This document shows positions 62,704 through 64,000 of a DNA stretch of 64,000 nucleotides, one piece after another; the stretch's first letter is position 1; each line of letters opens with the position of its first letter. The notes under the pieces were generated by a model that ran no database searches, was not told where the DNA came from, and saw nothing but the letters and a program-made list of their open reading frames with translations. Source of the stretch: Serratia nematodiphila DZ0503SBS1 (lineage in GTDB: Bacteria; Pseudomonadota; Gammaproteobacteria; Enterobacterales; Enterobacteriaceae); assembly GCF_000738675.1 (NCBI RefSeq), contig NZ_JPUX01000001.1, positions 2,914,001 through 2,978,000 on the forward strand, given 5' to 3'. Position numbers and translations under genes: made by a program.

Positions 62704-64000
62704 TACGCGTCCGGTTTGGTCTGTGAGTCTTTGTATTGATTCACTTCAACGTCATAGGCGTGCAGGAAGGCTTCGCCGAACAGGGTGTGGAAATCGTCCT
62801 CGATTTCGCCGGAGGTTTGCTGATAGTTCTTCACGAAGTAGTCCCACAGCGCGGCCTTGCGGTTGGCGGGCAGCGACAGACGCGGCGCCACGCCTTCCTT
62901 GCGCGCTTCTTCTTCGAGACGCTCCGGGTTAAACGACTGCAGCATGGCGGCGATGATGGCGCGAATACCGGCGATCATCCCCAACTGGTGCGCCTGCAGG
63001 TCGATCAGCGCGTCGCGCACCGCCTGCTCCGGCGGCATAAAGCCCGGCATCTGGCTGCCGAACATCTGCATCAGCACCGTTTTGCCCGAAGGCAGCAACT
63101 TGAACGGGTTGTTGGCTTCGTCGAGGATCATGGTCATCTCGGCCTTCACGCCGCGCTTGAGGATCGAGCGGGATGAGAGCAGGGCGACGGTGCCTTGCGA
63201 GAATAGGCTCAGCAGGCGCCCGGCCAGGCGGATCTGTTGTTCGTCGAAATGCGGCTGCGGCTGCAGATCGTCGAGACCGATGCCTTGCAGCAGCGCCGCC
63301 AGCAACGGTCCTTCCAAGGTGTCGCCATTCGGCGCGGCAGCGTGCTGCCGCTGGGCGGACTGGTAGGCAACCGGATCGATGCCCAGGCGGTTGCCCTGGC
63401 GCGGACGCGGCGGCTGCGCAGGCGGCTCCTGCGGGCTGAACTGCGGCGCGGGTTGGGATTGCGGTTCGGGCATCTGCACGGGCGGCGGCGTTGGCTGAGG
63501 GCGCGGCGCTACCGGCTGTGCGGCGGCCGGAGCCGGTGCTGGCGGCGGGGACGGTGGCTGTACCGCTTCCTCCGGCTGAGCCAGCGGCACGGCGCCGCCC
63601 ATCAGCAGCCCCAGCGGATCGTTGCTGTTCAGCGTCTCTGGCGAAGCGGGCGCGGATGAGCCGCCGAACAGCGCCAGCGGATCCAGCTCTTGTTCCGGTT
63701 GCTGCGCATTTCGGGCCGGTGTTGCCGGACGCGTCGGCGCAGCCTGCTCCGCCAGCAGCGCGCTGGGGGTGGTGTCGGCCAGAATGTGTTCGCGTTCAAA
63801 AGTGGTGTCGGTATTGAACAGCGCCGCCGGATCGGTTTGCTGTTGCTGCAGTTGGCGCAGATCGACCTCGCCCGCCAGCTGCGCCAGCGGATCGGCCGGG
63901 TTCAGCTCGCGAGTGGAGGTATCCAGCAGCGGATGATTATCCGGGCTGGCGACCGGCGGCGGTGCGGCGGCCGCCGGCGCGTTCGGCGTAAACTCTTCCA
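62703..64000 (-). CDS. fha: Fha/TagH, FHA-domain T6SS activator (start beyond window)
   Basis: The frame is open to the right edge (432 codons). The visible part is a proline/glutamine-rich linker with repeated DPL motifs (DPLAQL, DPAALF, DPLALFGG, DPLGLLMGG) and a conserved C-terminal domain (about 200 residues, GKTVLMQMFGSQMPGFMPPE and on). The N-terminal FHA domain, which binds phosphothreonine, lies outside. An internal Met at 63602 is not the start, because the frame continues in protein-like sequence. Confidence 0.9.
   Translation of the reverse strand, partial: EEFTPNAPAAAAPPPVASPDNHPLLDTSTRELNPADPLAQLAGEVDLRQLQQQQTDPAALFNTDTTFEREHILADTTPSALLAEQAAPTRPATPARNAQQPEQELDPLALFGGSSAPASPETLNSNDPLGLLMGGAVPLAQPEEAVQPPSPPPAPAPAAAQPVAPRPQPTPPPVQMPEPQSQPAPQFSPQEPPAQPPRPRQGNRLGIDPVAYQSAQRQHAAAPNGDTLEGPLLAALLQGIGLDDLQPQPHFDEQQIRLAGRLLSLFSQGTVALLSSRSILKRGVKAEMTMILDEANNPFKLLPSGKTVLMQMFGSQMPGFMPPEQAVRDALIDLQAHQLGMIAGIRAIIAAMLQSFNPERLEEEARKEGVAPRLSLPANRKAALWDYFVKNYQQTSGEIEDDFHTLFGEAFLHAYDVEVNQYKDSQTKPDA

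Overview
The window looks like chromosomal DNA of an enterobacterium, most likely Serratia marcescens or a very close relative. The coding GC is high. The gene set includes an rcsA/dsrB pair, a Salmonella-type mgtC-mgtB pair, a chromosomal pore-forming bacteriocin of the Serratia 28b kind, tryptophan 2,3-dioxygenase, a ben-cat-pca cluster and a type VI secretion (T6SS) cluster with the PpkA/PppA/Fha/RtkS post-translational control genes known from Serratia. This assignment is inferred from remembered protein families, not from a database search. No rRNA, tRNA, CRISPR array, insertion sequence or prophage was found.

Layout. 1-4.5 kb: Kdo hydroxylase (cut by the window edge), a membrane-bound diguanylate cyclase, a VOC protein and a late lipid A acyltransferase. 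4.8-6.1 kb: small stress-type membrane proteins (a 29-residue peptide, a DUF883 protein, a GlsB/YeaQ protein) and a YidB-like protein. 6.1-10.5 kb: a LysR regulator divergent from a PRISE-type reductase that carries a frameshift, a quinone oxidoreductase and several small proteins. 10.6-12.8 kb: a cold-shock protein, dsrB, and rcsA with an unusual leader. 13.2-17.9 kb: acetyltransferase, PLP decarboxylase divergent from a LysR regulator, CoA transferase. 18-22 kb: mgtC-mgtB with regulatory-looking leaders. 22-25 kb: DUF3307 and SatD genes, a YbdK-like ligase. 25.1-27.3 kb: arsRBC. 27.3-38 kb: benzoate to catechol to 3-oxoadipate to succinyl-CoA plus acetyl-CoA (benABCD, catABC, pcaDFIJ), all on the minus strand, with a divergent IclR regulator. 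38-41 kb: DyP peroxidase, bestrophin, FdhD. 41-44.6 kb: umuDC with a LexA box, then a pore-forming bacteriocin with no visible immunity gene. 44.6-48.5 kb: a LacI-controlled carbohydrate cluster. 48.7-50.1 kb: kynA and an SbmC-like protein. 50.3-64 kb: T6SS genes from vgrG to fha, continuing past the right edge.

The most interesting signals lie in leaders and intergenic DNA. A 16-codon ORF with a strong ribosome binding site (RBS) encodes MDDDPGREMILAWLTG between mgtC and mgtB and is followed by mutually exclusive hairpins. A PhoP-box-like repeat and a second structural switch lie ahead of mgtC. The rcsA leader combines a 34-codon ORF with a terminator-like element. Twin 20-bp palindromes lie before satD. 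Two matching arsenical operators flank arsR. The bacteriocin has no adjacent immunity gene.
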